Shown piece by piece: positions 16,758 to 28,207 of a DNA stretch of 64,000 nt (position 1 is its first letter; each line of letters starts with the position of its first letter). A program made the translations under genes and the position numbers. Under the pieces are notes generated by a model. The model saw only the letters and a program-made list of their open reading frames with translations, searched no databases and was not told the origin of the DNA. The stretch is from JBCCFC01 sp965213595 (GTDB lineage: Bacteria; Chloroflexota; Anaerolineae; Caldilineales; Caldilineaceae): assembly GCA_965213595.1 (NCBI GenBank), contig CBDBZO010000002.1, forward strand, positions 1,178,001-1,242,000, read 5' to 3'.

Positions 16758-17867
16758 ATGATCATCGGGCTTCCCAAGGAAATTAAGGACAGCGAAAATC
16801 GCGTGGGCTTGACGCCGGGCGCGGTGCGGGCGCTGGTGCGACGCGGCCATCGGGTGCTCGTCGAAGCGGGGGCGGGCGCGGGCAGCACGCTGGGCGACGA
16901 AGAGTACCGGGCGGCGGGCGGCGAGATTGTCGAATCGGCATCGGAGGCGTGGGGGGCGCAGATGGTCGTCAAGGTGAAGGAGCCTGTCGAGGCCGAGTAT
17001 CATTTCCTACGGAGCGATCTGCTGCTCTACACCTATTTACACTTGGCCGCCGATCGCCCGCTGACCAACGCCCTGCTCGAAAGCGGCACCACGGCCATCG
17101 CCTACGAAACCGTGCAGCTCGCCAACGGCCACCTGCCGCTGCTCATGCCGATGAGCGAAGTGGCCGGGCGCATGGCGGCCCAGGTCGGCGCATACTATTT
17201 GGAGACGCCCAACGGCGGGCGCGGCGTGCTGATGGGTGGCGTGCCGGGCGTGGCCCCGGCAGATGTGGTGGTGCTGGGCGGCGGCATCGTGGGCACGAAT
17301 GCCGCTAAAGTCGCGCTGGGCATGGGCGCGCAGGTCACGGTGCTGGACATTAGCCACGAGCGGCTCCAGTACCTGGACGACATCTTCCTCGGTCGGCTGC
17401 AAACGCGCATGAGCAACGAGGGCTACATCGAGGAGATGGTGCTAAACGCCGATCTCGTAATCGGCGCGGTGCTGATTCCCGGCGGGAGAGCGCCCTGGCT
17501 CGTCACGCGCGACATGCTGAGCGCCATGCGCCCCAACGCCGTCATCATCGACGTCGCCGTGGACCAGGGCGGCTGCGTCGAGACCAGCCGTCCCACCACC
17601 CACAGCGATCCCACCTTTGTCGTCGACGGCGTGCTGCACTACTGCGTCGCCAACATGCCGGGGGCCGTGCCGCGCACGAGCACCTTCGCGCTGACCAATC
17701 AGACGCTGCGCTATGCGATTGAGTTGGCGAACGAGGGGCTGGATGCGGTGCGAAAGAGCCCGCCGCTGCAAGGGGGACTGAACACGCACGGCGGTCGCGT
17801 GACGCACAAGGGCGTCGCCGAGGCGTTTGAGCTGACATACGCGGAGCCGACGAGCGTGCTGGATTAA
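16758..17867 (+). CDS. ald: Alanine dehydrogenase
   Basis: A 369-residue NAD-dependent enzyme interconverting L-alanine and pyruvate plus ammonia. The protein starts MIIGLPKEIKDSENRVGLTP (substrate-binding Arg), has KVKEP with the substrate Lys, LYTYLHLA with the catalytic His, the nucleotide-binding VVLGGGIVGTNAAKVALGMG, and YCVANMPGAVPRTSTFALTN with the conserved Asn/Pro region. Length equals the family norm. AAAGGAG precedes the ATG. It is a single-gene unit and probably serves nitrogen and alanine catabolism. Confidence 0.95.
   Translation: MIIGLPKEIKDSENRVGLTPGAVRALVRRGHRVLVEAGAGAGSTLGDEEYRAAGGEIVESASEAWGAQMVVKVKEPVEAEYHFLRSDLLLYTYLHLAADRPLTNALLESGTTAIAYETVQLANGHLPLLMPMSEVAGRMAAQVGAYYLETPNGGRGVLMGGVPGVAPADVVVLGGGIVGTNAAKVALGMGAQVTVLDISHERLQYLDDIFLGRLQTRMSNEGYIEEMVLNADLVIGAVLIPGGRAPWLVTRDMLSAMRPNAVIIDVAVDQGGCVETSRPTTHSDPTFVVDGVLHYCVANMPGAVPRTSTFALTNQTLRYAIELANEGLDAVRKSPPLQGGLNTHGGRVTHKGVAEAFELTYAEPTSVLD

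Positions 17868-17913
17868 GTTCTGTTGACATTTTGCTGGAGGGGCTTGAAG
17901 GGCAGGTCGAGTG

Positions 17914-18004
17914 CGCCCCCATCCCCGGCCCTTCCCCCACACGTGGGGGAAGGGAGCATGAAGCTCCCCTCTCCCACCCTGGGAGAGGGGCCGGGGGTGA
18001 GGGC
17914..18004. repeat. CCCCCATCCCCGGCCCTTCC palindromic repeat
   Basis: Two nested hairpins, CTTCCCCCACACGTGGGGGAAG and CCCCTCTCCCACCCTGGGAGAGGGG, enclosed by CCCCCATCCCCGGCC / GGCCGGGGGTGAGGG. It resembles the CTCTCCACGCGTGGAGAG elements at 27649 and 29552 in layout. Confidence 0.65.

Positions 18005-18169
18005 CAATTCTCAAATGTCAACGGAACCCAAGAGCTGGCTGGCTGTTGATGCCGTGATCGCACAATGAAAGCAAAAAGCGGAGCCAGCCGAAGCTGACCC
18101 CGCTCTTGACTCTGATGCTCGACAGAAAACGTCGTTCCTCCGCGCCGCCTGGAATTGGCTCGACGACTA

Positions 18170-18222
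18170 ACCAATTACCACGTTGACCAGCTTGTTCGGC
18201 ACGACGATCACCTTGCACACCT
18170..18222 (-). pseudogene. Duplicated 3' tip of leuS
   Basis: On the minus strand this reads IVVPNKLVNVVIG followed by a stop, nearly the same as the genuine leuS end IVVPNKLVNVVVG at 18367-18415. About 53 bases are duplicated with a few changes. A repeat element of ~140 bases separates the two copies. No function is expected. Confidence 0.7.

Positions 18223-18366
18223 GATGAAACGTAACGCGAAGCGCTGCTTCGCCCCGTGCAATCAACAAAGAGACGCGGTTAAACCAGCGCTTCTCAACCA
18301 GCGACTCGGCAATCAGCCGAAATGCTTCGTTAACTCCACGGAAACGAAGCAGCGCTTCGTCCTACA
18223..18366. repeat. GAAGCGCTGCTTCG-ended repeat element
   Basis: Begins GTAACGCGAAGCGCTGCTTCG and ends CGAAGCAGCGCTTCGTCCTAC, giving complementary ends around an AT-richer middle. 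A second element with matching ends is at 52371-52445. It lies between two copies of the leuS 3' end. Confidence 0.65.

Positions 18367-20905
<2,539 letters not shown>

Positions 20906-20970
20906 GAGAGTGCTCCTGTCGGTTCTTTATTGCTTGCTGTGCATTGCTTAGCGGCTGGCCCGTAGACGCA

Positions 20971-21037
20971 AAAAGACGCGAGGCCTGCCGGAGCAGTACG
21001 CACTAAGCAATACGCACTACTCCCTGCCTCACGTCTT
20971..21037 (-). terminator. Terminator-like hairpin in the leuS leader
   Basis: Read on the minus strand, AAGACGTGAGGC pairs with GCCTCGCGTCTTTTT across a repeat-bearing loop, ending in a T run about 65 bases upstream of the leuS start. It could attenuate leuS. I looked for a T-box AGGGTGGNACCGCG motif further upstream and did not find one. 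Confidence 0.5.

Positions 21038-21434
21038 CAATTTTGGCCCGCTCAACACGCCGGTTGTCTACTTAACCCGCGCACGGGCTATTTAAGCGCG
21101 ACGATGCCGCCGATGGCGCCACCGGCAGCGCTGTGGGTTCGGGTATGAAATTGGGCGGTGGAAGCGAACGTTGTAAATTTCATGATACCGAGCCTAGCAA
21201 AACTTTGCACCAAATTTCTGTGTTGGATTCTACACGAAATGAGCGAAGAAGTCAACAAGCCAGTGAGAAACTTTTGGCTTCAAAATTTGACGGGGCAGGT
21301 AGCTGTGTTATAATGAGCAACCGCGCGTGGGAAATTTGTTTCTTCTCGCGGGCAGAAGTCACGATGCGGCAGTACCCTGCGAGACAGTTGGCACAGAGAC
21401 AATCGACATGCCACGATTGACATGCCGATGATAT
21038..21434. other. Spacer between leuS and the tRNA cluster
   Basis: About 400 bases. It contains the palindrome GCCGCCGATGGCGCCACCGG near 21109 and no convincing ORF. The divergent promoters of leuS and of the tRNA-tuf unit must lie here. 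Confidence 0.4.

Positions 21435-21507
<73 letters not shown>

Positions 21508-21553
21508 TTGGTTGGTGGACGCCGCGGCGAATCATCAACGCACGTTAACAGTT

Positions 21554-21639
<86 letters not shown>

Positions 21640-21654
21640 AGTGCATTGACGGTT

Positions 21655-21745
21655 TTGGGTTTACGATTTTGGATTGTCTCGTTGGAAAGGTTGTAATCAT
21701 TGAACAAGCAAAAATCGTAAGTCTAAAATCCTAAATCGCAAATCT
21655..21745. repeat. TTTACGATTTTGGATT inverted repeat
   Basis: GGTTTACGATTTTGGATT faces AAATCGTAAGTCTAAAATCC, forming an imperfect hairpin between two tRNA genes. Similar AATCGTAAATC/GATTTACGATT repeats are at 51068-51105 and 63430-63526. Confidence 0.55.

Positions 21746-21747
21746 TG

Positions 21748-21826
<79 letters not shown>

Positions 21827-21856
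21827 CTTTGTTGTTCTTGAAAGTTTAACTTAAAA

Positions 21857-21887
21857 GAGGTGCTTTAGATAAAGCGCCTCGCTTTTT
21857..21887 (+). terminator. Terminator-like hairpin between tRNA-Thr and tuf
   Basis: GAGGTGCTTT / AAAGCGCCTC stem followed by GCTTTTT. It may separate or attenuate transcription into tuf, which begins 46 bases later. Confidence 0.7.

Positions 21888-21932
21888 GCAGCAAGCCAAA
21901 CGGCTTTAGCTAGAAATTTATTGGAGGAATAT

Positions 21933-23132
21933 ATGTCGAAGGCAGTATTTGAGCGCAACAAGCCGCACGTGAACGTGGGGACGATTGGGCACGTGGATCA
22001 CGGGAAGACGACGTTGACGGCAGCGATTACGAAGACCTTGTCGCTGAAGGGGTGGGCGGACTTTTCCAAGTTTGACCAGATCGACAACGCGCCGGAAGAG
22101 AAAGCGCGCGGCATCACGATTGCGATTAGCCACGTCGAGTACGAGACGGAAGAGCGGCACTACGCGCACGTGGACTGCCCGGGCCACGCCGACTACATCA
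22201 AGAACATGATCACCGGCGCCGCGCAGATGGACGGCGCGATTCTGGTGGTCTCTGCGCCGGACGGCCCCATGCCGCAGACGAGAGAGCACATCCTGCTGGC
22301 GCGGCAGGTGGAAGTGCCGGCGATGGTGGTCTTCCTGAACAAGGTGGACATGATGGACGACGAGGAGCTGTTGGAGCTGGTGGAGATGGAGCTGCGGGAG
22401 CTGTTGGACAGCTACGGCTTCCCCGGCGACGACATTCCGATTGTGCGCGGTTCGGCTTTGGCGGCGCTGGAAGAGGAGAGCAGCGACCCGGACGCCGAGG
22501 CGTACGCCCCGATTTGGGAGCTGATGGCGCAGGTGGACGAGTACATTCCGACGCCGGAGCGAGCGGTGGACCAGCCCTTCCTGATGCCGATTGAGGATGT
22601 GTTTAGCATCAAGGGGCGCGGCACGGTGGTGACGGGACGCATCGAGCGCGGGGTGGTGCACCCGATGGAAGAGGTGGAGATGGTGGGCTTGGCGGACACG
22701 CGCAAGCTGACGGTGACGGGGGTGGAGATGTTCCGCAAGCTGCTGGACGAAGGGCAGGCGGGGGACAACGTGGGCTGCCTGTTGCGCGGCATCACGCGGG
22801 ACGAAGTGGAGCGGGGGCAGGTCTTGGCGAAGCCGGGGAGCATCAAGCCGCACACGCAGTTCATGAGCGAGGTGTACGTGTTGAAGAAGGAAGAGGGGGG
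22901 TCGGCACACGCCCTTTTTCAAGGGGTATCGGCCGCAGTTCTACATCCGGACGATGGACATCACGGGGGCGATTGAGCTGCCGGAGGGGGTGGAGATGGTG
23001 ATGCCGGGGGACAACGTGAACATGCGGGTGGAGCTGATTTCGCCGGTGGCTTTGGAGCAGGGCAGCCGCTTTGCCATCCGCGAGGGCGGGCGCACCGTCG
23101 GCGCTGGCGTTATCACCGAAATCCTCAACTAA
21933..23132 (+). CDS. tuf: Elongation factor Tu
   Basis: A 399-residue translational GTPase that delivers aminoacyl-tRNA to the ribosome. GTPase motifs are GHVDHGKTT (G1), the switch I region with GITI (G2), DCPGH (G3), NKVD (G4) and SAL (G5). Domains 2 and 3 follow, ending in VGAGVITEILN. The start is the ATG at 21933 with GGAGGA just upstream. The full family length is kept. It is co-directional with the upstream tRNAs and the downstream secE-nusG block. 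Confidence 0.98.
   Translation: MSKAVFERNKPHVNVGTIGHVDHGKTTLTAAITKTLSLKGWADFSKFDQIDNAPEEKARGITIAISHVEYETEERHYAHVDCPGHADYIKNMITGAAQMDGAILVVSAPDGPMPQTREHILLARQVEVPAMVVFLNKVDMMDDEELLELVEMELRELLDSYGFPGDDIPIVRGSALAALEEESSDPDAEAYAPIWELMAQVDEYIPTPERAVDQPFLMPIEDVFSIKGRGTVVTGRIERGVVHPMEEVEMVGLADTRKLTVTGVEMFRKLLDEGQAGDNVGCLLRGITRDEVERGQVLAKPGSIKPHTQFMSEVYVLKKEEGGRHTPFFKGYRPQFYIRTMDITGAIELPEGVEMVMPGDNVNMRVELISPVALEQGSRFAIREGGRTVGAGVITEILN

Positions 23133-23152
23133 TTTGTCAGCCTAATTTGTTG

Positions 23153-23182
23153 ACGAGGAAGGATACATCTGGTATCCTTCCT
23153..23182 (+). terminator. Hairpin after tuf
   Basis: Perfect 12-bp stem GAGGAAGGATAC / GTATCCTTCCTC. No clear T run follows, so it may be a processing or stabilising hairpin between tuf and tRNA-Trp. 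Confidence 0.55.

Positions 23183-23193
23183 CACAAACCCAT

Positions 23194-23266
23194 AGGCGAG
23201 TAGCTCAATTGGTAGAGCACTGGTCTCCAAAACCAGCGGTTGCGGGTTCAAGTCCTGCCTCGCCTG
23194..23266 (+). tRNA. tRNA-Trp (anticodon CCA)
   Basis: Acceptor AGGCGAG/CTCGCCT, anticodon arm CTGGT-CTCCAAA-ACCAG with anticodon CCA, T arm GCGGG-TTCAAGT-CCTGC. Placement between tuf and secE is widespread in bacteria. Confidence 0.96.

Positions 23267-23286
23267 CTTTAGTGATTCACACGTTA

Positions 23287-23318
23287 ACGGCCACCGGCAT
23301 CTGTCGGTGGTCGTTTTC
23287..23318 (+). terminator. Terminator after tRNA-Trp
   Basis: Stem ACGGCCACCG / CGGTGGTCGT (one G-T pair) with an 8-base loop, followed by TTTT. The rest of the spacer to secE (about 130 bases) shows no rpmG reading frame. 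Confidence 0.65.

Positions 23319-23452
23319 AGCAGAAGACTATTTTCGCGCAAGGGGTTTTTGTGAGAAATTCCGCGCGATAGTGCGCTTGCAGCAGCACAAGGGACAGCAC
23401 GGCAAGCGTTTAATTTAGGCAGCCGCCGCAGCGGTAGTTCTCGAGGCATATT

Positions 23453-23797
23453 ATGACCCGTTCCACCAATCGAGTGTCCAGCCGGACACCCGCCAAGCGC
23501 GCCGCCGATCGCGCGGCCGCTCGCGCCAACGCCAAAGTACAGGCCGAGAAGCAGACCAAGTCAGCGGCGAGCAAGCCTGCGGTTAGCAAAACGCCAAAAA
23601 GTCGCTCGTCCAATGCGCTAGTTCGCTATCTGCGCGATACGCGCGCCGAAATCTCCAAGGTAACGTGGCCCACGCGCGAAGAAGGTACGCGCTTAACCAT
23701 TATTGTGATGATTGCAACGGTTATTTCCGCGATTGCGCTTTTTGGCGTCGACACCATTTTTGCTCTGCTGATTACTAACCTGTTGGGGATATTCTAG
23453..23797 (+). CDS. secE: Preprotein translocase subunit SecE
   Basis: A small membrane component of the SecYEG channel. 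The N-terminal ~60 residues are basic and Ala/Lys-rich. They are followed by the SecE signature YLRDTRAEISKVTWPTREEG and one hydrophobic segment (about residues 80-110). 114 residues, with an extended N-terminus compared with minimal SecE. The order secE-nusG-rplK-rplA is the standard one. rpmG, usually just upstream, is missing. Confidence 0.93.
   Translation: MTRSTNRVSSRTPAKRAADRAAARANAKVQAEKQTKSAASKPAVSKTPKSRSSNALVRYLRDTRAEISKVTWPTREEGTRLTIIVMIATVISAIALFGVDTIFALLITNLLGIF

Positions 23798-24041
23798 CCT
23801 GGCGACGGCTCGCCCCGCGTCGTTCACCAGCCGCCGCGGGCTGCTGAGTTGGGCGCTGTGTCTGGCGAGTTCTGCTTTCTACAGTTCCCACCGAATCCAC
23901 CGCGTCGCCCTTGATGCCCCTCAACGTACGACAGCCGGCCACGGCCGCTGCGTCAGATTTTGCGCATGAGTTTGTGCACATGTACGATGTTTGCACAGGA
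24001 TGGGCAGGGGGCGCGCCTTTGTTTGAGTTTGGAGAGTGATT

Positions 24042-24680
24042 GTGAGCGACGAAAACCAAGACCTTTTAACCGGTATCGATGCGGCGGAGCTGGCGGCGAT
24101 TGACGCTGAAATTGCTGCGCAGCTTGACGCCGAAGCCGAAGAGCCCAGCTCACGACCCGACTGGTTTTTTATCCATAGCTATTCGGGGATGGAGAACAAA
24201 GTCAAGCGCAACCTGGAGCACCGCGCCGAATCGATGGGGATGTTGGATCGCATTTTGCAGGTTGTTGTGCCAACAGAAACTGAGATTGAAATTCGCAACG
24301 GTCAGCGCAAAGAAGTCGAGAAGCGCGTTTACCCCGGCTACGTGCTGATCAACATGATTTTGGATGAGGATAGCTGGTACGTAGTGCGCAACACACCGGG
24401 GGTGACGGGCTTTGTGGGCATGGGCAACGACCCCACCCCGCTGAGCGAAACCGAAGTCGAAAACATTATGAGCCGCATTGAATCGGACGAGCCGCGGATG
24501 CGCATCGAGTTCGAGTTGGGCGAGCACGTTCGCATCACCGGCGGGCCCTTTGCTGAATTTAGCGGCATCGTCGACGAGCTCTATGCGGACAAGGGCAAGG
24601 CCAAGGTGCTGGTTAGCTTTTTTAATCGGGAAACGCCCGTTGAGGTTGATTTTCTTCAGCTTGAGCGGGAAGTTCAATAA
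24042..24680 (+). CDS. nusG: Transcription termination/antitermination factor NusG
   Basis: A 212-residue RNA-polymerase-binding factor. An acidic extension of about 40 residues precedes the NGN domain, which starts RPDWFFIHSYSGMENKVKRN and includes YPGYVLINM and VRNTPGVTGFVG. The KOW domain follows (GEHVRITGGPFAEFSGIVDE). The GTG at 24042 is preferred because GGAGAG lies 5-6 bases before it; the GTG at 24036 would overlap that site. A 240-base spacer separates it from secE. Confidence 0.95.
   Translation: MSDENQDLLTGIDAAELAAIDAEIAAQLDAEAEEPSSRPDWFFIHSYSGMENKVKRNLEHRAESMGMLDRILQVVVPTETEIEIRNGQRKEVEKRVYPGYVLINMILDEDSWYVVRNTPGVTGFVGMGNDPTPLSETEVENIMSRIESDEPRMRIEFELGEHVRITGGPFAEFSGIVDELYADKGKAKVLVSFFNRETPVEVDFLQLEREVQ

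Positions 24681-24718
24681 ATTTTGCTCAACCGAGCAAC
24701 GACTGGAAATTTAAACGT

Positions 24719-24762
24719 CTGGGAGCTGGTGCGGTCTTGATTCCCCGCCCGGCGTGGACCAG
24719..24762 (+). promoter_or_regulatory. Probable L1-binding leader of the rplK-rplA mRNA
   Basis: CTGGGAG...GGACCAG brackets a short stem-loop just ahead of AAGGAG and rplK. The GGGAG...ACCA-AAGGAG arrangement resembles the kink-turn L1 site in other L11-L1 leaders. L1 binding there would repress translation of both genes. Assignment is by pattern only. Confidence 0.45.

Positions 24763-24778
24763 AAGGAGACTCTTTAAC

Positions 24779-25204
24779 ATGGCAAAGAAAATTAAAGCGC
24801 TGGTTAAGCTGCAAATTCCAGCGGGCAAGGCCAATCCGGCCCCACCCGTGGGTACGGCGCTCGGCCCACACGGCGTCAACATCATGGGCTTCTGCAAGGA
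24901 TTACAACGCCCGCACACAGGACCAAATGGGCCAGATTGTACCGGTGGAAATTTCCATCTTTACGGATGGCTCGTTTACCTTTATTACCAAGACGCCGCCC
25001 GCCGTCGACCTGATCAAGCGGGCCATTAGCCTCAACAAAGGCAGCGCCGAACCGAACCGCACGAAAGTTGGCTCGATTACGCGTGAGCAGATGCGCGAGA
25101 TCGCGGAGATCAAGCTGAAGGACTTGAACAACGTGCCCGTCGAGAGCGCCATGCTGATGATCGAAGGCACGGCGCGCAGCATGGGCGTGACGGTGGCGGA
25201 CTAG
24779..25204 (+). CDS. rplK: 50S ribosomal protein L11
   Basis: 141 residues, the family length. Starts MAKKIKALVKLQIPAGKANP with the PPVGTALGPHGVNIMGFCK loop, and ends NNVPVESAMLMIEGTARSMG. It binds 23S rRNA at the GTPase-associated centre. The ATG at 24779 has AAGGAG 8 bases upstream; the earlier in-frame start lies in the leader. Confidence 0.98.
   Translation: MAKKIKALVKLQIPAGKANPAPPVGTALGPHGVNIMGFCKDYNARTQDQMGQIVPVEISIFTDGSFTFITKTPPAVDLIKRAISLNKGSAEPNRTKVGSITREQMREIAEIKLKDLNNVPVESAMLMIEGTARSMGVTVAD

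Positions 25205-25271
25205 AGTATCGACAAACATTGCAAACATTCGTGGGAGGGGTCGCCCCGCTTGCACCACAGGGAGTAAACTT

Positions 25272-26003
25272 ATGGCAAAGCATGGAAAGCGCTACAACAA
25301 CGCGCTGGCAAAGGTTGATCGCGAACGCAGCTACGAGCCGAACGAAGCGGTTCAACTCGTTAAGGAGACAGCCACGGCCAGCTTTGACGAAACCATCGAG
25401 CTGCACCTGCGCATGGGGGTGGACCCGCGCCACGCCGATCAGCAGGTGCGCGGCGTGGTAACGCTGCCCAACGGCACGGGCCGCACCGTCACGATTCTTG
25501 TGTTCGCTGGCCCGGACGGGCAGCAGGCGGCGCGCGAGGCCGGGGCTGACCACGTGGGCGGCGAGGATTTGGCCGCCGAAGTCCAAAATGGCTGGACGGA
25601 TTTTGACGTGGTGCTGGCGACGCCGGACATGATGCGCGTTGTCGGCAAGCTCGGCCGCGTATTGGGGCCGCGTGGCCTCATGCCCAGCCCCAAAGCAGGA
25701 ACCATCGTGCAGGCCGACGATTTGGCGCGCGTCATTCGGGAATCGCGGCTGGGCCGCGTAGAGTATCGCGTGGACAAGACGTCAAACATCCACACGCCAA
25801 TCGGCAAGGCCAGCTTTGACGCACAAAAGCTCGAAGAAAATTTGGCTACGTTGATGGAGGCAATTACGGCAGCGCGCCCCAGTTCAATCAAGGGCAACTA
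25901 TATTCACCGCGCCACGCTGACAAGCACCATGGGGCCGGGCGTTAAAATTGACACCCACGCAGCCGCCAATCTGCGCGTAGAGGATGTGCGCAACGGCAGT
26001 TAA
25272..26003 (+). CDS. rplA: 50S ribosomal protein L1
   Basis: 243 residues. Starts MAKHGKRYNNALAKVDRERS and has the L1 signatures VLATPDMMRVVGKLGRVLGP and RGLMPSPKAGTI. It forms the L1 stalk and can repress its own rplK-rplA message. 67 bases after rplK. Confidence 0.98.
   Translation: MAKHGKRYNNALAKVDRERSYEPNEAVQLVKETATASFDETIELHLRMGVDPRHADQQVRGVVTLPNGTGRTVTILVFAGPDGQQAAREAGADHVGGEDLAAEVQNGWTDFDVVLATPDMMRVVGKLGRVLGPRGLMPSPKAGTIVQADDLARVIRESRLGRVEYRVDKTSNIHTPIGKASFDAQKLEENLATLMEAITAARPSSIKGNYIHRATLTSTMGPGVKIDTHAAANLRVEDVRNGS

Positions 26004-26109
26004 CCGCCGATTACTGGCAGCTTTGCGGGCCGCATCAAAGCATTCTTTGCCAAAAGCTGTCAATTGGTTTATAGTAAGCAAGAATTTCATACTCTGTTTT
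26101 GGATGATTT

Positions 26110-26285
26110 TTCATCCAAACGCTTATGCTGAAGACAACAGGTGCTTTGCTTAAACGCCAGCGCGGCCTGTCGAGGTAATGAAGCGACGCAGATTTGGCGA
26201 ATGAGGGTGGCCGTGCCGCTCTTCACTGCCTTTCTGCGCTGATTCAGAATCCGAGCGTCTTCGCCAAAAGCGGGGACGCTTTTTT
26110..26285 (+). ncRNA. Ribosomal protein L10 leader (L10/L12 autoregulatory element) with terminator
   Basis: The spacer before rplJ contains CTGAAGACAACAGGTGCTTT and, further on, GGCCTGTCGAGGTAATGAAG. These match the conserved AGACAACAGGUG / CCUGYCGAGGU halves of the L10 leader kink-turn stem that binds L10(L12)4. A terminator (AGCGTCTTCGC / GCGGGGACGCT then T6, at about 26253-26286) follows. This suggests feedback attenuation of rplJ-rplL. Confidence 0.85.

Positions 26286-26338
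26286 GTGTAAGTCATTGTG
26301 TGAGCCATATCGAAACTCTTGGAAAGGAGGGTAGTCAT

Positions 26339-26905
26339 TTGGCAATTTCCCGAAAGAAGAAAGAAGAGCTGGTTGGCATTTACAAAGAGCGGCTTGAAAA
26401 TTCGCCAGCGCTCGTGTTAACGAAGTATCAGGGCATCTCTGTGCCACAGATCAACTCGCTGCGCACGGCTCTGAACGACAGCGACACGACCTACATGATC
26501 GTTAAAAATACGCTCTTGCAGATCGCGCTGCAGCAAGCGGGCCGCGAGATCGAAAGCGATATTTTTGAGGGGCCCAACGCCGTGGCCTTTGTGGGCGAAG
26601 ATATTGGCAGAGGGGTAACGGCGCTCAAGGATTGGATTAGGCAAGAGGCTGGCGTTATTGAAATTATTGGCGCCGTGCTCGAATCGCAGGTGCTGAGCGC
26701 GAGCGAGGCCGAGTCGCTTTCCGATTTGCCGACGCGTGAAGAAATCTTGGCCGAGGTGCTTGCCGTGCTCGTGGCCGCGCCGACCAAGCTCGTGCGCACG
26801 CTCAACGAAGTGCCCGCCAGCTTGACGCGCGTCGTCAACGCGCCCTTTGCGGACTTGACGCGCGTGATCAACGCGCGCGCGCAGCAGCTCGAAGGCGGCT
26901 CGTAG
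26339..26905 (+). CDS. rplJ: 50S ribosomal protein L10
   Basis: 188 residues, starting MAISRKKKEELVGIYKERLE with LVLTKYQGISVPQINSLRTA and the usual VVKNTLL-like MIVKNTLLQIAL. The C-terminal helices bind L12 dimers. The start is TTG at 26339, because GGAAAGGAGG lies 8 bases before it; the longer GTG frame would include that site. Confidence 0.95.
   Translation: MAISRKKKEELVGIYKERLENSPALVLTKYQGISVPQINSLRTALNDSDTTYMIVKNTLLQIALQQAGREIESDIFEGPNAVAFVGEDIGRGVTALKDWIRQEAGVIEIIGAVLESQVLSASEAESLSDLPTREEILAEVLAVLVAAPTKLVRTLNEVPASLTRVVNAPFADLTRVINARAQQLEGGS

Positions 26906-27022
26906 TCGGAATTTACAGCGGCTGATTTAGGTGCTCTGTCCCCATCACCTTTTACAATTAGTCGTTGCAATCAAGCGTATACAGTTAAACTACACAGTCA
27001 AAATATAAGGAAGGTAATTCAA

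Positions 27023-27409
27023 ATGGCCGATTTGCAAACAATCAAGGAACAGTTGGACGGGTTGACGCTGCTTGAGGCGTCCGAGCTGGTTAAAATGCTG
27101 GAAGAGGCTTGGGGCGTTAGCGCCGCCGCCGCGCCGATGGCGATGGGCGGCATGATGCCGATGGGCGCCGCGGCTGCCGAGGAAGAAGCCGAAGAGCAAA
27201 CCGAGTTCGACGTGGTGCTGACGGATTTTGGTGCCAAGAAGATCAACGTGATTAAGGCCGTGCGCGGCCTCACGAGCCTGGGCCTCAAGGAGGCCAAGGA
27301 GCTGGTCGAGAGCGCGCCGTCGCCGGTGCTGCAGGCCGTCTCCAAGGAGGCCGCCGACGATGCCAAGAGCAAGCTCGAGGCCGAGGGCGCCAAGGTCGAC
27401 GTGAAGTAG
27023..27409 (+). CDS. rplL: 50S ribosomal protein L7/L12
   Basis: 128 residues. The N-terminal dimerisation part (DLQTIKEQLDGLTLLEASEL) is followed by an Ala/Met-rich hinge and the C-terminal factor-binding domain EKTEFDVVLTDFG-like, KINVIKAVRGLTSLGLKEAK. 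AAGGAAGG precedes the ATG. It is the last gene of this translation block; rpoB does not follow. Confidence 0.97.
   Translation: MADLQTIKEQLDGLTLLEASELVKMLEEAWGVSAAAAPMAMGGMMPMGAAAAEEEAEEQTEFDVVLTDFGAKKINVIKAVRGLTSLGLKEAKELVESAPSPVLQAVSKEAADDAKSKLEAEGAKVDVK

Positions 27410-27456
27410 CACCCGGCCGCTTTGGTTTAGCAGCGTGCTCCATCAACAGATCAAAT

Positions 27457-27488
27457 TAAAAAGAGACGCCCTTGTGGCGTCTCTTTTT
27457..27488 (+). terminator. Terminator after rplL
   Basis: AAAAAGAGACGCC / GGCGTCTCTTTTT stem with a 5-base loop and a T run. It ends the secE-rplL unit. Confidence 0.92.

Positions 27489-27648
27489 GATTTAGACAAT
27501 ACTCTTTGCTCCTGCAATGCCTCCCGCGAGGGAGGGTGCATCCCAAAACTAGGCGAGGTCAAGTTAGAGCCCCGTGAGTTTGCCATGCCCGCCTGATGCA
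27601 ATGGCGTTAGGCCAATCCAAGAAAATAAACATACCGGTGGGGTCAACG
27489..27648. other. Start of a 900-base gene-free, repeat-dense spacer
   Basis: The stretch 27489-28397 has no convincing gene. This first part holds only remnants (GGGTGCATCCCA, GAGGCATTGCAGGAG-like motifs). Four distinct repeats follow and are listed separately. Confidence 0.5.

Positions 27649-27742
27649 CCTCACCTTCCCCAACCCCCTCCTCTCCACGCGTGGAGAGGAGGGGGCTACC
27701 CCGTCGCTTCGTTAACCAGGCAACAGCGAGGGGGTGGTGAGG
27649..27742. repeat. CCTCACC...CTCTCCACGCGTGGAGAG repeat, copy 1
   Basis: CCTCACC and GGTGAGG form the ends. The centre is the palindrome CCTCTCCACGCGTGGAGAGG. Copy 2 is at 29552-29636. Confidence 0.7.

Positions 27743-27790
27743 CGGAACCGGGCATAGTTTATTCCTTGGAATGGCCTTAAGTTAAGGGTT

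Positions 27791-27891
27791 ACTCGTTCCA
27801 CGCTCTGCGTGGAATGCACTGCTGGAGGCTCTGCCTCTAAAGGGAAGACAGAGCCTCTAGACTGGGTTCCTACGCAGAGCACGGGAACCAG
27791..27891. repeat. CTCGTTCCACGCTCTGCGTG repeat, copy 2
   Basis: TTCCACGCTCTGCGTGGAA, then AGGCTCTGCCTCT / AGAGCCTCT and a closing GCAGAGCACGGGAACCAG. It is the same type as 5050-5130 and 62083-62236. Confidence 0.65.

Positions 27892-28015
27892 TTTGCTTAA
27901 CCTAACGCCATTGAGCGCGTGTGGGAATGACAAAGCTCGACAACGTCGCGACTCGCATGGCCCCAGTAGCTTCAGACGCGCCCACATCCGCTCCAAACCA
28001 AAACCTCCCAAAAAT

Positions 28016-28053
28016 CTGGGACGCACCCTTTGCTGAAGGGTGCATCCCAGAAT
28016..28053. repeat. TGGGACGCACCCTT palindrome
   Basis: TGGGACGCACCCTTTGC / GAAGGGTGCATCCCA hairpin. A partial relative (GGGTGCATCCCA) is at 27534-27546. 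Confidence 0.6.

Positions 28054-28064
28054 TGGGGATAAGT

Positions 28065-28207
28065 TGTCATTTCGCTCGCGTAGCGGTCGCTTCGACGCCG
28101 GGTCTACCCCGAAAGATAGCAGACGATAGTAGATTAGCGAGAAATCTGGTGGTCAGCGATGGCAGATTCGTTTGCCGCCTCTCCTCGGCAATCCGCTCGA
28201 AATGACA
28065..28207. repeat. TGTCATTTCG-ended repeat element, copy 1
   Basis: Begins TGTCATTTCGCTCGC and ends GCTCGAAATGACA, giving ~10-bp inverted ends around a 120-base body containing GAGAAATC. Copy 2 with the same ends is at 44171-44284. Confidence 0.65.

Noticed and set aside
20906..21200. T-box riboswitch upstream of leuS
   Set aside because: A terminator-like hairpin is present, but no AGGGTGGNACCGCG-type motif or specifier stem could be found.
23267..23452. 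rpmG (L33) between tRNA-Trp and secE
   Set aside because: No frame with the L33 pattern or Cys pairs was found in any frame of the spacer.
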